A stretch of 64,000 nt of DNA, taken from JALORV01 sp963791235. GTDB taxonomy: Bacteria > Pseudomonadota > Gammaproteobacteria > Burkholderiales > Burkholderiaceae_F. Below, one piece after another: positions 8,164 to 17,661 of this stretch. The DNA lies in contig CAWBRW010000008.1 in NCBI GenBank assembly GCA_963791235.1, forward strand, positions 1 through 64,000, in the 5' to 3' direction. Within the stretch, counting starts at the first letter, position 1; every line of letters begins with the position of its first letter. The notes under the pieces were generated by a model, which saw only the letters and a list, made by a program, of their open reading frames with translations, ran no database searches and had not been told where the DNA came from. A program made the translations under genes and the position numbers.

Positions 8164-9477
8164 TCAATCGGAAGCAACCGCTGCGTCGGCCTCGGGCAGG
8201 CGGGACGCCAGCACCTTGTCGATACGGTTCTTGTCCATGTCGACGATCTCGAAGCCCCAGCCTTGCCACTTGACGATGTCGCCCGTCGCCGGCACGCGGC
8301 CGAGCAGCAACATCACCATGCCCGACAGGGTGTTGTAGCGTCCCAGTTCCTCTTCGGGAGCTGCGCCGAAGTCGAGGCGATCCTTGAGCTCCGGAATCGG
8401 GATCAGGCCGTCGAGCAGCCAGGAGCCGTCGGCGCGCTGCACGGCCCACGCATCCTCGGTCCGCTGTGGCTTGAACTCGCCCGCGATGGCCTCGAACAGG
8501 TCCTGCGAGGTCACCAGCCCCTGGATCTCGCCATATTCATCGACCACCAGCGCCATGTGGCCGGCACTCGCGCGGAAGTTCTCGAGCAGCTCCATGCCGG
8601 TCAGCGACTCCGGCACGTAGACCACCGATTCGGCGGCACTCTCGAGATTCAGCACGTCGCCACGAATGGCCTGCTGCAGCAGCCGGCGCGCGCTGGCCAC
8701 GCCGACAACGTCGCGCAGGCCGCCACGGCAGACCGGGAACCTTGAGTGCTCGACGTCGAGCACGCGCTTCAGGTTTTCCTTCAGGTCATCTTCGAGGTCG
8801 AGGTAGACGATCTCCGAACGCGGCGTCATCAGTGAGGCGATCTGCCGGTCATCGAGCCGGAACACGTTGCGCACCATCGCACGCTCCTGCTCGTCGATGA
8901 CACCGGTTTCCGAGCCCTCCTGGATCAGCGCATGAATCTCCTCTTCGGTCACCGCATTGGCGCCGTCGGTGCGGGCCCCGAGCAGACGTAGCAGCACATC
9001 CGTAGACGCCGACAGCAACCGCACGAAGGGCTTGGCCGCCACCGCCAGCCAGCCGATCGGACGCGCCACCCGGCGTGCCACGGCCTCGGCGGAGATCTGA
9101 CCCAGGCGCTTCGGTACCAGTTCGCCGAACACGATCGAAAAATAAGTGACGACGACGACGACCAGCGCCGTGGCGCCGAACCTTGCCGATTTCGCTTCTG
9201 CGCCGAGTTCGATCAACCACCCGCCCAGCGGCTCGGCAAATGCAGCCTCGCCCACGATCCCGCTCATGATGCCGATCGACGTGATGCCGACCTGGATCGT
9301 TGACAGGAATCGCGTCGGATGATCGTTCAGTGCCAGCGCCGCCACGGCGCCGGCATCGCCCTGCTCGGCCAGTGCCTGAAGGCGTGCGCGGCGCGCGGTC
9401 ACCAACGCAATTTCGGACATGGCGAAGACACCGTTGAGCAGTATCAGCGCAAAGAGCAGCAGGACTTCGGTAGGCAT
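8164..9477 (-). CDS. CNNM/CorC-type membrane protein (hemolysin family)
   Basis: A 437-residue protein in the order DUF21 transmembrane domain (about 1-190, four hydrophobic helices), two CBS domains (about 205-325, with EQERAMVRNVFRL before them) and a C-terminal CorC_HlyC domain (about 345-425). This family includes CNNM/MpfA-type Mg2+ exporters and proteins annotated as hemolysin C. DUF21 carries the transport function and CBS domains usually bind ATP-Mg. The sequence supports the family but does not prove the ion. Confidence 0.9.
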   Translation of the reverse strand: MPTEVLLLFALILLNGVFAMSEIALVTARRARLQALAEQGDAGAVAALALNDHPTRFLSTIQVGITSIGIMSGIVGEAAFAEPLGGWLIELGAEAKSARFGATALVVVVVTYFSIVFGELVPKRLGQISAEAVARRVARPIGWLAVAAKPFVRLLSASTDVLLRLLGARTDGANAVTEEEIHALIQEGSETGVIDEQERAMVRNVFRLDDRQIASLMTPRSEIVYLDLEDDLKENLKRVLDVEHSRFPVCRGGLRDVVGVASARRLLQQAIRGDVLNLESAAESVVYVPESLTGMELLENFRASAGHMALVVDEYGEIQGLVTSQDLFEAIAGEFKPQRTEDAWAVQRADGSWLLDGLIPIPELKDRLDFGAAPEEELGRYNTLSGMVMLLLGRVPATGDIVKWQGWGFEIVDMDKNRIDKVLASRLPEADAAVASD

Positions 9478-9525
9478 GGCGTTCCGTTCAGATCAGATCA
9501 GTTCAGTGTGCCGTCCATCCGGCGT

Positions 9526-11187
9526 TCACGGGAGCGGCAGCGGCACATCGGCATGCTTCCAGGCCGCTTGCGCACGCGCCAGCGTGGTGTCCGCGCGTGA
9601 AGATTCCCCCATGCGGCGCTCGACTTCGGCAGTACCACGCAGAGAGTATGCATTTTCGGGATGCAGCTGCAGGTCGCGCCGGTAGGCATCCAGCGCAGCG
9701 CGTTGTGCTCCGGCCGCCAGCTGCATGCGGCCGAGTGTCTGCAGCGCCGGCAGCGGCCACACCGGAGGCTCGTCCACTTGCAGGGCCTGCTCCCGCTTCA
9801 CCGCCCGGGACGCGTGCCGCACCGCTTCCACTGCCCTACCCCGTGCCGACGCGATCTCGGCGCGCAGCAGGTCCTCGGACAACGCAAGTACGTCGGCGGC
9901 GCGGTTGGTGTTCTTGATCATCCATTTCTGCGCGGTGCTCGTGCGCCGGGCGGCTCGCAAAGCCGTGAGCTCGCGCTCAGCGCGCGCCGGGTCCGCTGTG
10001 CGGGCAAAGGCCGTGCCGCGCGCAAAGGCCGCAAGGCCTTTCAGATAGGCGCCCTCTCCCGGGACCGGTCGCGCGAGAACCGCATCCCAGCGGGCGAAGC
10101 GCACGTCGGTCAACCACGGCATGCCCATCAGGTGCTGGCGCGTGCCGGCGTCCACGCGATCCGACGAGCGAGCCACCCCCGCCACCGCGTCTGCGGTCGA
10201 CACGGCAATTGCGGACTCCCCGCTCCAAAGCGCGGCAGCCCAGAGGAAGTGCTGGTTATGGACGGCGTAGCCAGCGATGTACTGGGGATCGGGCTGCGTC
10301 AGCGCGGCATAGCGACGGTCGGCATCGACCGCCGCGACGTTGGCCAGCACGGCGTCGTGATAGCGCCCGATACGGATGTAGATGTGCGCCGGCATGTGCA
10401 CGAGGTGGCCCACGCCGGGCGCGATGGACGCAATCCGGTCAGCCGAACCCAGCGCAGCGTCCGGCGCGCGCGACTCACCGTACAGGTGGATGCGGTAGTG
10501 GTGGGCGCCCGGGTGCTCGGGCGCCAGCCGGACGGCGCGATCCAGCAGCGAAACGACGCGCGGCGTCCACGGCTGTGGCGCGCCGTCGGCGCGCCACCAG
10601 TCATAGGAATGCTCGGTCATCAGCGCCTCGGCGGCGAGCACCGCGATGTCGGCATCGTCGGGCCAGCGATCGGCGAGGGTGGACATGGCCTCCGAGTAGC
10701 GCCGCGCGTCGGCAGCACCGATCGTCTCACCCGTCGCCGGCAGTCGTGTTGCCAGCGCCGTCACCAGCTCGCGCGTCCGCGCATCGTCCACATGGACGCG
10801 CGCCTGCACGAGGGCGTCGCGGGCCACCGGCAGTTCGGCGACCGCCATGTCGGCGTTGATGTTCGGTCCGACGGCCCAGGCGATGCCCCATCGACATAGC
10901 GCGCACGCCGGATCGCGCAGCGCCGCGGCGCGAAATGAGCGCGCGGCCTCGGGAAAGTTGAAACCCCAGCCGAACACCATGCCTTGCTCGAAGAAGCGCT
11001 GGGCCTGCGCATCCGCGGAGACGCGCGGCGCGCGATAGGGGCCGGTGCCGTCGAACAGGCGCGCATCCGCGACCTTCAGCCCACGCGCGTCCGAGAGACA
11101 GATTTCACCGGCGGGGGGCGCGCCAAGCGCCAGCGACGAGCACAGAAGGAGAGCGGCCAGCAGCCAGGCCTGCAGCCGACGGTACAT
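9526..11187 (-). CDS. Exported TPR-repeat protein
   Basis: A 553-residue protein with an N-terminal signal peptide (about residues 1-23, ending ALGAPP). It is helical throughout with degenerate tetratricopeptide-like repeats, such as RFFEQGMVFGWGFNFPEAARSF near the start and ENAYSLRGTAEVERRMG near the end. The MVFGWGFNFPEA...GPNINADM region is typical of a family of large secreted TPR proteins of unknown role. Its ATG overlaps the stop of the upstream hydrolase gene by one base (TGATG), so the two are probably translated together. Confidence 0.82.
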   Translation of the reverse strand: MYRRLQAWLLAALLLCSSLALGAPPAGEICLSDARGLKVADARLFDGTGPYRAPRVSADAQAQRFFEQGMVFGWGFNFPEAARSFRAAALRDPACALCRWGIAWAVGPNINADMAVAELPVARDALVQARVHVDDARTRELVTALATRLPATGETIGAADARRYSEAMSTLADRWPDDADIAVLAAEALMTEHSYDWWRADGAPQPWTPRVVSLLDRAVRLAPEHPGAHHYRIHLYGESRAPDAALGSADRIASIAPGVGHLVHMPAHIYIRIGRYHDAVLANVAAVDADRRYAALTQPDPQYIAGYAVHNQHFLWAAALWSGESAIAVSTADAVAGVARSSDRVDAGTRQHLMGMPWLTDVRFARWDAVLARPVPGEGAYLKGLAAFARGTAFARTADPARAERELTALRAARRTSTAQKWMIKNTNRAADVLALSEDLLRAEIASARGRAVEAVRHASRAVKREQALQVDEPPVWPLPALQTLGRMQLAAGAQRAALDAYRRDLQLHPENAYSLRGTAEVERRMGESSRADTTLARAQAAWKHADVPLPLP

Positions 11188-12074
11188 CAGGCAGCGACGA
11201 AGAAACCAAGCGCCTCGTCCACGAACGCGTCGGGCAGTTCTTCCGGGATAAAGTGTCCGCAGGGCAGCGCGCGCCCCGTCACCGCTGCGGCCGCCTTTGC
11301 GCGCCAGTCGGCCAGCGGCGTGAACAGCCTCTGCACGACGCCGCGTTCGCCCCACAAGACGTGCACCGGACACTCGATACGGCGCGCTTCGTCAGCACGG
11401 TCATGCTCGAGGTCGATGCCGGCGGCAGCGCGGTAGTCCTCGCACATCGCATGGATCGCATCCGGCGTGAAGCACCGCTGATACTCGGCCAACGCACGTG
11501 CATCGAACGCCGAGGTGCCGCTCGAACTCCAGGCGCCGAGTTTGGTCCGCAGGTAGAAGTCAGGGTCAGCGCCGATCAGCCGCTCCGGCAGCGGCGCCGG
11601 CTGGATCAGGAAGAACCAGTGGTAGTACAGGCGAGCGAACTCCATCGTCGTGCGTTCGTACATGGTCCGCGTCGGCGAGATGTCGAGCACCATCAGGCGC
11701 ATGACGTCGCGCGGGTGGTCGAGCGCGAGCCGGTGCGACACACGCCCGCCGCGATCGTGGCCGCAGACGAAGTAGCGCTCGTGCCCGAGGGCGTGCATCA
11801 GTTCGACCATGTCGCGTGCCATTGCGCGCTTGCTGTACGGCGCGTGATCGGCGTCGCTCGGCGGCTTGCCGGAGTCGCCATAGCCGCGCAGGTCCGGCAT
11901 CACGATGCGGAAGCGCTGCGCGAGTCGCGGCGCCACGCGATGCCAGATCGCGTGCGTCTGCGGGAAACCGTGCAGCAACAGCAGCGGCGTTCCGCTGCCG
12001 CCCTGTCGGAAGCAGATCTCGACGCCGTTGACACTGCGTCGCTCCAGTGAGTAACCCTCGAACAGGTCAGACAT
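11187..12074 (-). CDS. Alpha/beta hydrolase, haloacetate (fluoroacetate) dehalogenase-like
   Basis: A 295-residue alpha/beta hydrolase. The nucleophile is an Asp (Asp107, in GHDRGGR), not Ser, followed by the two Arg residues that bind the carboxylate in fluoroacetate dehalogenases. HGFP forms the oxyanion region, YYHWFFLIQPAPLPE supplies the His-Trp halide pocket, and GHFIPEE holds the catalytic His. These features place it with haloacetate dehalogenases rather than esterases or epoxide hydrolases. The start at MSDLFEGY was preferred because upstream in-frame residues are low-complexity. The natural substrate is not known. Confidence 0.85.
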   Translation of the reverse strand: MSDLFEGYSLERRSVNGVEICFRQGGSGTPLLLLHGFPQTHAIWHRVAPRLAQRFRIVMPDLRGYGDSGKPPSDADHAPYSKRAMARDMVELMHALGHERYFVCGHDRGGRVSHRLALDHPRDVMRLMVLDISPTRTMYERTTMEFARLYYHWFFLIQPAPLPERLIGADPDFYLRTKLGAWSSSGTSAFDARALAEYQRCFTPDAIHAMCEDYRAAAGIDLEHDRADEARRIECPVHVLWGERGVVQRLFTPLADWRAKAAAAVTGRALPCGHFIPEELPDAFVDEALGFFVAA

Positions 12075-12224
12075 CGTGCCGTTCCAATCCCCTGACGCCG
12101 CGCCTGGCTGTCGACTTCTGCGCCGGCGCCGCATGAACGCGGAAGCCGACCTCGACAGTTCGGGCGGCCTTGTGCGAGCTATCCGAAAACTCAAATCCGG
12201 CCAACCGGGAAACTGAGCCGTCCG

Positions 12225-12755
12225 CTAGACGTCCTGCCGCTGCTTCAGCAGACCGATCAGCGACTCCAGGGCGGTGACGATGCTCTGCGTTCGCACTGCG
12301 TGGCGATCGCCATCAAAACGCCGGGTTTCGGTCCTGACCCATGCCGGCTGCGCCGGATCGCGCCGGATCGCCCAGGCGAAACACACCGTGCCGACCGGCT
12401 TGGTTTCCGTGGCGCCCTCTGGCCCGGCGATGCCGGTGACGGCGACGGCCACCTGTGCGTTGCTGTGCGACAGCGCTCCAAGAGCCATCGCCCGCGCGAC
12501 CGGCTCGCTCACGGCACCGAAGTCGCGCAGGTAAGCCGGTGCAACCCCGAGCACCTGCAACTTCGCGTCATTCGCGTAGGTGATGAAGCCGCGATCAAAC
12601 CACTGGCTCGAGCCCGGACTCAGCGTGACCGCATACGCCACGCCACCGGCGGTACAGGACTCGGCGGTGGTGAGCATCAGGTGCTCGGCACGCAAGGCGC
12701 GCCCGAGATCTGCCGAGAGCTGTTCAAGGCGCCTTGAGATATCACCGACGGTCAT
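12225..12755 (-). CDS. pncC: CinA C-terminal domain protein (nicotinamide-nucleotide amidase)
   Basis: A 176-residue stand-alone CinA C-terminal domain. It contains AESCTAGGVAYAVTLSPGSS, FITYANDAKLQVLGV and AVAVTGIAGPEG, the family motifs that include the active-site Ser region. These enzymes deamidate NMN to NaMN in pyridine nucleotide salvage. The MoCF-like N-terminal domain of full CinA is absent, as in many proteobacteria. It lies 10 bases after pgpA in the same direction, at the end of the rib-thiL-pgpA run. Confidence 0.93.
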   Translation of the reverse strand: MTVGDISRRLEQLSADLGRALRAEHLMLTTAESCTAGGVAYAVTLSPGSSQWFDRGFITYANDAKLQVLGVAPAYLRDFGAVSEPVARAMALGALSHSNAQVAVAVTGIAGPEGATETKPVGTVCFAWAIRRDPAQPAWVRTETRRFDGDRHAVRTQSIVTALESLIGLLKQRQDV

Positions 12756-12765
12756 TGCCGAGCTT

Positions 12766-13320
12766 TCAGTGCAGGACCCGCGCGAACACCGCGGCCAGCA
12801 CGAGCGTGTAAAAGGCAGCCATCAGGTCATCCGCCATCACGCCGACGCCGTTCTTCCAGCGCCGGTCAAGCGCGCGGATCGGCGGCGGCTTCAGGATGTC
12901 GAACAGCCGGAAGGTGAGGAATCCCAGCGCCTGCGCCAGCAGCGTCGGGGGCAATAACAGCAACACGATCCAGATCGCGACGATCTCGTCGATGACGATC
13001 GCGCCGTGATCCGGACGGCCAAGATCCCGGCCGGTCCGCTCTGCGCAAAGCGCGCCGACCAGCAGCGTCGCGATGATGACGACAACCCAGGCTGCCGGCG
13101 TCAGCCAGTCATCAAGTGCGATGAAGGCACCCCAGCCGGCAAGGGTGCCCCAGGTGCCGGGGGCCGGGCGCAGCAGGCCGCTGCCGAAACCGAACGCCAC
13201 CCCGTGCGCCGGGTGCGCGAGCATGAAGGCGAGCGACGGTTCTGGCGCCGCCGCCGGCAGTCGGCTGGCCGCGGTCACCGGATTCTGCACAGCGGCCGCG
13301 GGCGGCGAAGGCTCGTTCAT
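12766..13320 (-). CDS. pgpA: Phosphatidylglycerophosphatase A
   Basis: A 184-residue inner-membrane enzyme that removes phosphate from phosphatidylglycerophosphate to make phosphatidylglycerol. FGSGLLRPAPGTWGTLAG, IVIDEIVAIW and FDILKPPPI are the conserved family motifs, and there are four hydrophobic helices. A Pro/Ala-rich stretch of about 30 residues precedes the domain. Its ATG overlaps the thiL stop by 4 bases (ATGA), so it is likely coupled to thiL. Confidence 0.94.
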   Translation of the reverse strand: MNEPSPPAAAVQNPVTAASRLPAAAPEPSLAFMLAHPAHGVAFGFGSGLLRPAPGTWGTLAGWGAFIALDDWLTPAAWVVVIIATLLVGALCAERTGRDLGRPDHGAIVIDEIVAIWIVLLLLPPTLLAQALGFLTFRLFDILKPPPIRALDRRWKNGVGVMADDLMAAFYTLVLAAVFARVLH

Positions 13321-14297
13321 GGGCGGAAATGATCGAACGCGCGCGCCGCGATGTCCACTGTCCGCCCGTCTGCATCGACCACCGCCAGTCCGGTCCCCTC
13401 GCGCAAATAGCCAATACGAGTGACGGTCACGCCGGCCTGCGCGCCGGCGGCCTCGACGGCGTGGACTGCCGCAGGCGGCGCGGCGAACAGCAGTTCGTAG
13501 TCGTCCCCTCCCGAAAAGACATAGTGCTGCTGCACTGCGGCATCGCATCGCTGTAGCGCGAGGGAACGCGGTACCGCGTTCCAGTCGACCGTGGCGGCCA
13601 GTCCTGAGGCCTTCAGCAGGTGCCCCAGATCGCCGGCCAACCCGTCCGAGACATCGATCGCCGCACTGGCCACACTGCGCAACGCAAGACCCAGCGCCAC
13701 GCGCGGCTGGGGCCGTTCGAGCCGCTCGATCGCAGCACGCGCATCGGCCTCGGGGAGCGCCTGTTCGCCCCGACGACAGGCAAGACCCAGCGCACCGTCG
13801 CCCAGCACGCCGGACACCCAGAGTTCATCGCCGGCCGCCGCGCCCGCGCGCAACAACGCCCGGCCACGCGGCACCTCGCCGAGCGCCGTGATCGTGATCG
13901 TGACCCCGGCAGGCGAGCGCGTCGTGTCACCCCCGGCCAGGGTGCAGCCATGGGCATCGGCCAGCGCGAACATGCCGCGCGTGAACGCCGCCAGCCAGGG
14001 CTCGTCGGCACGCGGCAGCGCAATCGCCAGGAAGAAGCAACGCGGCAGCGCGCCGCAGGCGGCCAGATCCGACAGATTCACCGCCAGCGCCTTGTGGCCG
14101 AGGGATTCCGGGTCAACGCCGGCCAGGAAGTGAACGCCCTCGACCAGCATGTCGGTGGTGACGGCCCACTGCAATTCGGGTCCGCCATCGATGAGGGCGC
14201 AGTCGTCGCCGATCGCCAGGTCCACCCGTGGTCCGGTCGCGCCGTCCCGCGCGAAATAGCGGGCGATCAGTTCGAATTCGCCGGCCGGCTCAGGCAT
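13317..14297 (-). CDS. thiL: Thiamine-monophosphate kinase
   Basis: A 326-residue enzyme that phosphorylates TMP to the active cofactor TPP. IGDDCAL near residue 28, a GDTTRSPAG stretch near 125 and VSDGLAGDLGHLL near 215 are the Mg-ATP and substrate motifs of the PurM-like ATP-grasp-related fold. It follows nusB by 30 bases and is coupled to pgpA. The nusB-thiL-pgpA order is standard in betaproteobacteria. Confidence 0.95.
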   Translation of the reverse strand: MPEPAGEFELIARYFARDGATGPRVDLAIGDDCALIDGGPELQWAVTTDMLVEGVHFLAGVDPESLGHKALAVNLSDLAACGALPRCFFLAIALPRADEPWLAAFTRGMFALADAHGCTLAGGDTTRSPAGVTITITALGEVPRGRALLRAGAAAGDELWVSGVLGDGALGLACRRGEQALPEADARAAIERLERPQPRVALGLALRSVASAAIDVSDGLAGDLGHLLKASGLAATVDWNAVPRSLALQRCDAAVQQHYVFSGGDDYELLFAAPPAAVHAVEAAGAQAGVTVTRIGYLREGTGLAVVDADGRTVDIAARAFDHFRP

Positions 14298-14327
14298 CGC
14301 CGTCTCCCAACCGTCGGCGCGCGGGGC

Positions 14328-14819
14328 TCAGGCGCGGGCGGTGACTTCGGCCGGACGCAGTTGCGCCGCGACCTTGTCGAGCACGCCATTGACGTACTTG
14401 AAGCCTTCGGTACCGCCAAAGCTCTTTGCGAGCTCGACGGCTTCGTTGATGATGACCCGGTATGGAATTTCGGCGCGGTGCTTGAGCTCGTAGGTCGCGA
14501 GCAGCAGGATGCCGTGTTCGACAGGTGACAGCGCCTCGACAGCGCGGTCCAGATGCGGTCCGAAGTCGGCACGCAGCGCCCCGGCGCCGTCGATCGCGCC
14601 GTTCAGCAGTTCGCGGTAGTGCTGCATGTCGGTCCGTGCTTCGAGTTCTGCGTAACCCTCGGCGCCCCGCGTGTCGGCAAGATGGACTTCGATCGCCGCA
14701 GCGTCCTGGCCGCCGACCAGCCACTGGTACAGGCCCTGCACGGCGAGTTCGCGTGCGCGGCGCCGGGCGCTGCGGCTGCCGCTGCGGGCCGCTGACGGCT
14801 CACTCGTCGCTGGCTTCAT
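14328..14819 (-). CDS. nusB: Transcription antitermination factor NusB
   Basis: A 163-residue all-helical protein that, with NusE/S10, binds boxA RNA in rRNA antitermination. ARRRARELAVQGLYQWL and IPYRVIINEAVELAKSFGGTEGFKYVNGVLDK are the conserved N- and C-terminal family regions. The start chosen (MKPATSE) overlaps the end of ribH by 20 bases; another ATG lies two codons upstream. Overlap with ribH is usual for this pair. Confidence 0.95.
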   Translation of the reverse strand: MKPATSEPSAARSGSRSARRRARELAVQGLYQWLVGGQDAAAIEVHLADTRGAEGYAELEARTDMQHYRELLNGAIDGAGALRADFGPHLDRAVEALSPVEHGILLLATYELKHRAEIPYRVIINEAVELAKSFGGTEGFKYVNGVLDKVAAQLRPAEVTARA

Positions 14820-15285
14820 CACCATCTTCGTCCAGCGCCAGCACAAGGTTCGCCATCTCGACGGCGACGCGCGCCGCGTCCCGGCCCTTTTCAGCGACGC
14901 GGGCGCGCGCCTGCTCATCGCTTTCGGTCGTGATGATGCCGTTGGCGACCGGAACCCCGTAGGTCAGCGCAATCTGCGCCACGCCGCGCGCCGACTCGTT
15001 GGAGACGACCTCGAAGTGATAGGTCTCGCCGCGGATCACGCAGCCCAACGCGATCAGCGCGTCGAAATCCTCGGTCGCCGCGAGCCGGGCCAGCACGACC
15101 GGGATCTCAAGCGCACCCGGCACGGTCACGTGCGTGATGTCGTCTTCATCGACGCCGAGCGTGATCAGTTCCGTCAGGCAGGCGTCCGCCAGCGCGCGTC
15201 CGGCCCATTCATTGAAGCGCGCCTGCACGATGCCGATGCGCAACTCGGCACCATCAAAATCCGGCGGGACGAAATCGACGGCCAC
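14800..15285 (-). CDS. ribH: 6,7-dimethyl-8-ribityllumazine synthase
   Basis: A 161-residue lumazine synthase that joins the pyrimidine ribityl intermediate with dihydroxybutanone phosphate, the penultimate step to riboflavin. It shows VQARFNEWAGRAL, VPGALEIPVV, ALGCVIRGETYHFE (the catalytic His lies in this loop) and GVPVANGIITTE. It sits 8 bases after ribB and overlaps nusB by 20 bases. Confidence 0.96.
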   Translation of the reverse strand: MAVDFVPPDFDGAELRIGIVQARFNEWAGRALADACLTELITLGVDEDDITHVTVPGALEIPVVLARLAATEDFDALIALGCVIRGETYHFEVVSNESARGVAQIALTYGVPVANGIITTESDEQARARVAEKGRDAARVAVEMANLVLALDEDGDEASDE

Positions 15286-15293
15286 TTCTCCTC

Positions 15294-16439
15294 CTAGGCC
15301 TCGAGGTAGCCGGTGACCTGCAGTCCGAAGCCCGTCATCGACGGCATCTTGCGCGGCTTGGCGAGCAGTCGCATGCGGCTGACGTTGAGATCGCGCAGGA
15401 TCTGGGCACCGACGCCGTAGGTGCGCAGATCCGTCTTGGTGACGCGCTGCCCCACGTGCTGGGCCGCATCGACGTTCAGCAGCGCATTGAACTTTGCAAG
15501 AACGCGTTCGGTCGAGTCCGCGCAGTTGAGCATCACCAGCACCCCGCCCTCACTCGCGGCGATCCTCTGCAGTGCCTTGTGCACCGGCCACGAATGAACC
15601 GATTCGTCGATGTCGATGAGGTCGAGCACCGACAGCGGTTCATGCACGCGCACCAGCGCTTCCTTGTCCGGTGCGAGTTCGCCGTGCACCAGCGCCAGGT
15701 GCGCGGCCCCGCTCGGCTTGTCGCGGTAGGCGACAAGCTCGAAGGTGCCGGCGGCGGTACGCACCGTGCGGGCGCCGACTCGCTCGACCATCGACTCGTT
15801 GGACGCGCGGTAGTGGATCAGGTCGGCGATCGTGCCCACCTTCAGTCCATGCGTCGCCGCGAACGGCAACAGGTCCGGCAGGCGCGCCATCGTGCCGTCG
15901 TCGTTCATCACTTCGCACAGCACCGCGGCCGGCGTGAGCCCTGCCAGCCGCGCCAGGTCGCAGCAGGCTTCGGTATGACCGGCGCGCATCAGCACGCCGC
16001 CGGCCGCCGCAACCAGCGGGAACACATGGCCTGGCTGCACGAGGTCGCTGGGCTGCGCGTGCGGGCGTGAGGCGACGCGGATCGTGTGCGCCCGGTCGGC
16101 GGCCGAAATGCCGGTGGTCACGCCCTCGGCAGCTTCGATCGCGACGGTGAAGTTGGTCCCGTGCACCGTCTTGTTGTTGCTGGTCATCGGACCCAGCCCG
16201 AGCTGCGCTGCGTGCTCGGCCGTGATCGGCATGCAGACCAGTCCCCGACCATGCTTGGCCAGGAAATTGATCTTCTCCGGCGTGACGAAATCCGCCGCGA
16301 AGATCAGGTCACCCTCGTTCTCCCGGTCCTCGTCGTCCACCAGGACGACGATGTGCCCGCGGCGGATTTCCTCGATGATCTCCTCGGTCGAGGCCAAGCC
16401 GGGTCGGGGCTGGGCGGAGCTGGGAACGGCGGACAGCAT
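15294..16439 (-). CDS. ribB: 3,4-dihydroxy-2-butanone 4-phosphate synthase with a degenerate GTP cyclohydrolase II domain (RibBX type)
   Basis: A 381-residue protein. The N-terminal domain (about 15-215) is a complete RibB: DDEDRENEGDLI gives the metal-binding acidic loop and RAGHTEACCDL the catalytic His-Thr-Glu. It makes dihydroxybutanone phosphate from ribulose 5-phosphate. The C-terminal half aligns with GTP cyclohydrolase II in its start (YRDKPSGAAHLALVHG) and end (LRTYGVGAQILRDL), but the zinc-binding Cys cluster (CLTGD...RCDCG) is replaced by a Cys-free stretch (LSVLDLIDIDES). GCH II activity is therefore not expected. Proteins of this form have been called RibBX, and a separate RibA should exist elsewhere. 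Confidence 0.92.
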   Translation of the reverse strand: MLSAVPSSAQPRPGLASTEEIIEEIRRGHIVVLVDDEDRENEGDLIFAADFVTPEKINFLAKHGRGLVCMPITAEHAAQLGLGPMTSNNKTVHGTNFTVAIEAAEGVTTGISAADRAHTIRVASRPHAQPSDLVQPGHVFPLVAAAGGVLMRAGHTEACCDLARLAGLTPAAVLCEVMNDDGTMARLPDLLPFAATHGLKVGTIADLIHYRASNESMVERVGARTVRTAAGTFELVAYRDKPSGAAHLALVHGELAPDKEALVRVHEPLSVLDLIDIDESVHSWPVHKALQRIAASEGGVLVMLNCADSTERVLAKFNALLNVDAAQHVGQRVTKTDLRTYGVGAQILRDLNVSRMRLLAKPRKMPSMTGFGLQVTGYLEA

Positions 16440-16505
16440 GGGAATGGGACGCCTGGCGCCGGACGGCGCGTGGAAGACCCGGGATTCTAGGCCCTGCGAG
16501 GTGTA

Positions 16506-17637
16506 TCAGCGCTGGCCGAACGTCAGCGACCCGAAGATCGGCGCCGGCCTCGCGTGGCAGCGCACGCCAGTACTGACGCGGGCCGGTCACCGTGCCACCC
16601 AGTTCGGCGGCGGCACGCCACGGCCAGCGCGGATCGAACAGCATGCCCCGGGCGAGCGCGACCAGGTCGGCACGGCCCTCGGCGACGATCGCCTCGGCCT
16701 GTCGCGGTTCGGTTATCAGGCCGACCGCCATCGTGGCCACCCCGATCTCGTTGCGGATGATCTCGGCGAACGGGACCTGATAGCCCGGCGCAGGCTTGAT
16801 CTTCTGCTGCGGCGACACGCCGCCGCTCGACACATCGATCCAGTCGCAGCCGCGTGCCTTGAGTTCGCGTGCCAGTACCAGCGACTGTTGCAGCGTCCAG
16901 CTTTCCCGTGGCGGCTCGGCGTCGTCCAGCCAGTCGGTCGCGGAGATGCGCATGCCGACCGGCCGCTCCGCCGGAAACTCGGCACGGACGGCGCCGAAGA
17001 TCTCCAGCGGGAAGCGCATGCGATTCTCGATCGAGCCGCCATAGCGATCGGTGCGCTGGTTGGCGACCGGCGACAGGAACTCATGCAGCAGGTAGCCGTG
17101 TGCGGCATGCACTTCGATCGCCTCGATGCCGAGGCGCGCAGCACGCCGCGCGGCGTCGGCAAACGCCTGTCGAAGCCGTGCAAGGTCGTCCTCGTCGAGG
17201 GCGCGCGGTGGCGCTTCCCCGGGCGCGTGGGCGACCGCCGACGGCGCCTCCGGCGTCCAGCCGCCTTCGGACGGCGGCAGCAAGCGTCCACCGTTCCACG
17301 GCTCGCGGCTCGAGCCTTTGCGCCCCGCATGGGCCAGCTGGATCGCCACCGGAATCGGCGCAATTGCGCGGATCATCCTGAGCACACCGGCGAGCGCCTC
17401 CTCATTGGCATCGCTGTAGAGCCCGAGGTCGCCCGGCGTGATGCGCCCCGCCGGCGTGACTGCAGTGGCCTCGATGCAGAGCAGTCCGGCTCCCGACAGC
17501 GCCAGGGAGCCAAGGTGCGCCCGGTGCCAGTCGCCGGCGCTCCCATCGTGTGCGGAGTACTGGCACATCGGCGAAACCACGATGCGGTTGGGCAGCTCGA
17601 GCGAGCGCAGCGAAAGGGGCGAGAAGAGCATGGACAT
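16506..17637 (-). CDS. NADH:flavin oxidoreductase, YqjM-like Old Yellow Enzyme (frameshift near the 3' end)
   Basis: An FMN-dependent ene-reductase of about 377 residues. SPMCQYSAHDG (the YqjM-type Cys near residue 25), QLAHAGRKGSS, EVHAAHGYLLHEFLSP and RTDRYGGSIENRMRF are family motifs for FMN and substrate binding. The uninterrupted frame would run on and overlap ribB by 131 bases with unrelated residues. Skipping one base near 16541-16550 instead gives the family-like ending APIFGSLTFGQR and a stop at 16506. An extra base there is the simplest reading. It lies inside the riboflavin gene run, upstream of ribB. Confidence 0.85.
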
Positions 17638-17661
17638 GGGATTGGAAATACCGAGCGTGGA

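Noticed and set aside
16440..16505. FMN riboswitch before ribB
   Set aside because: The leader is only about 66 bases and lacks the conserved FMN element blocks.
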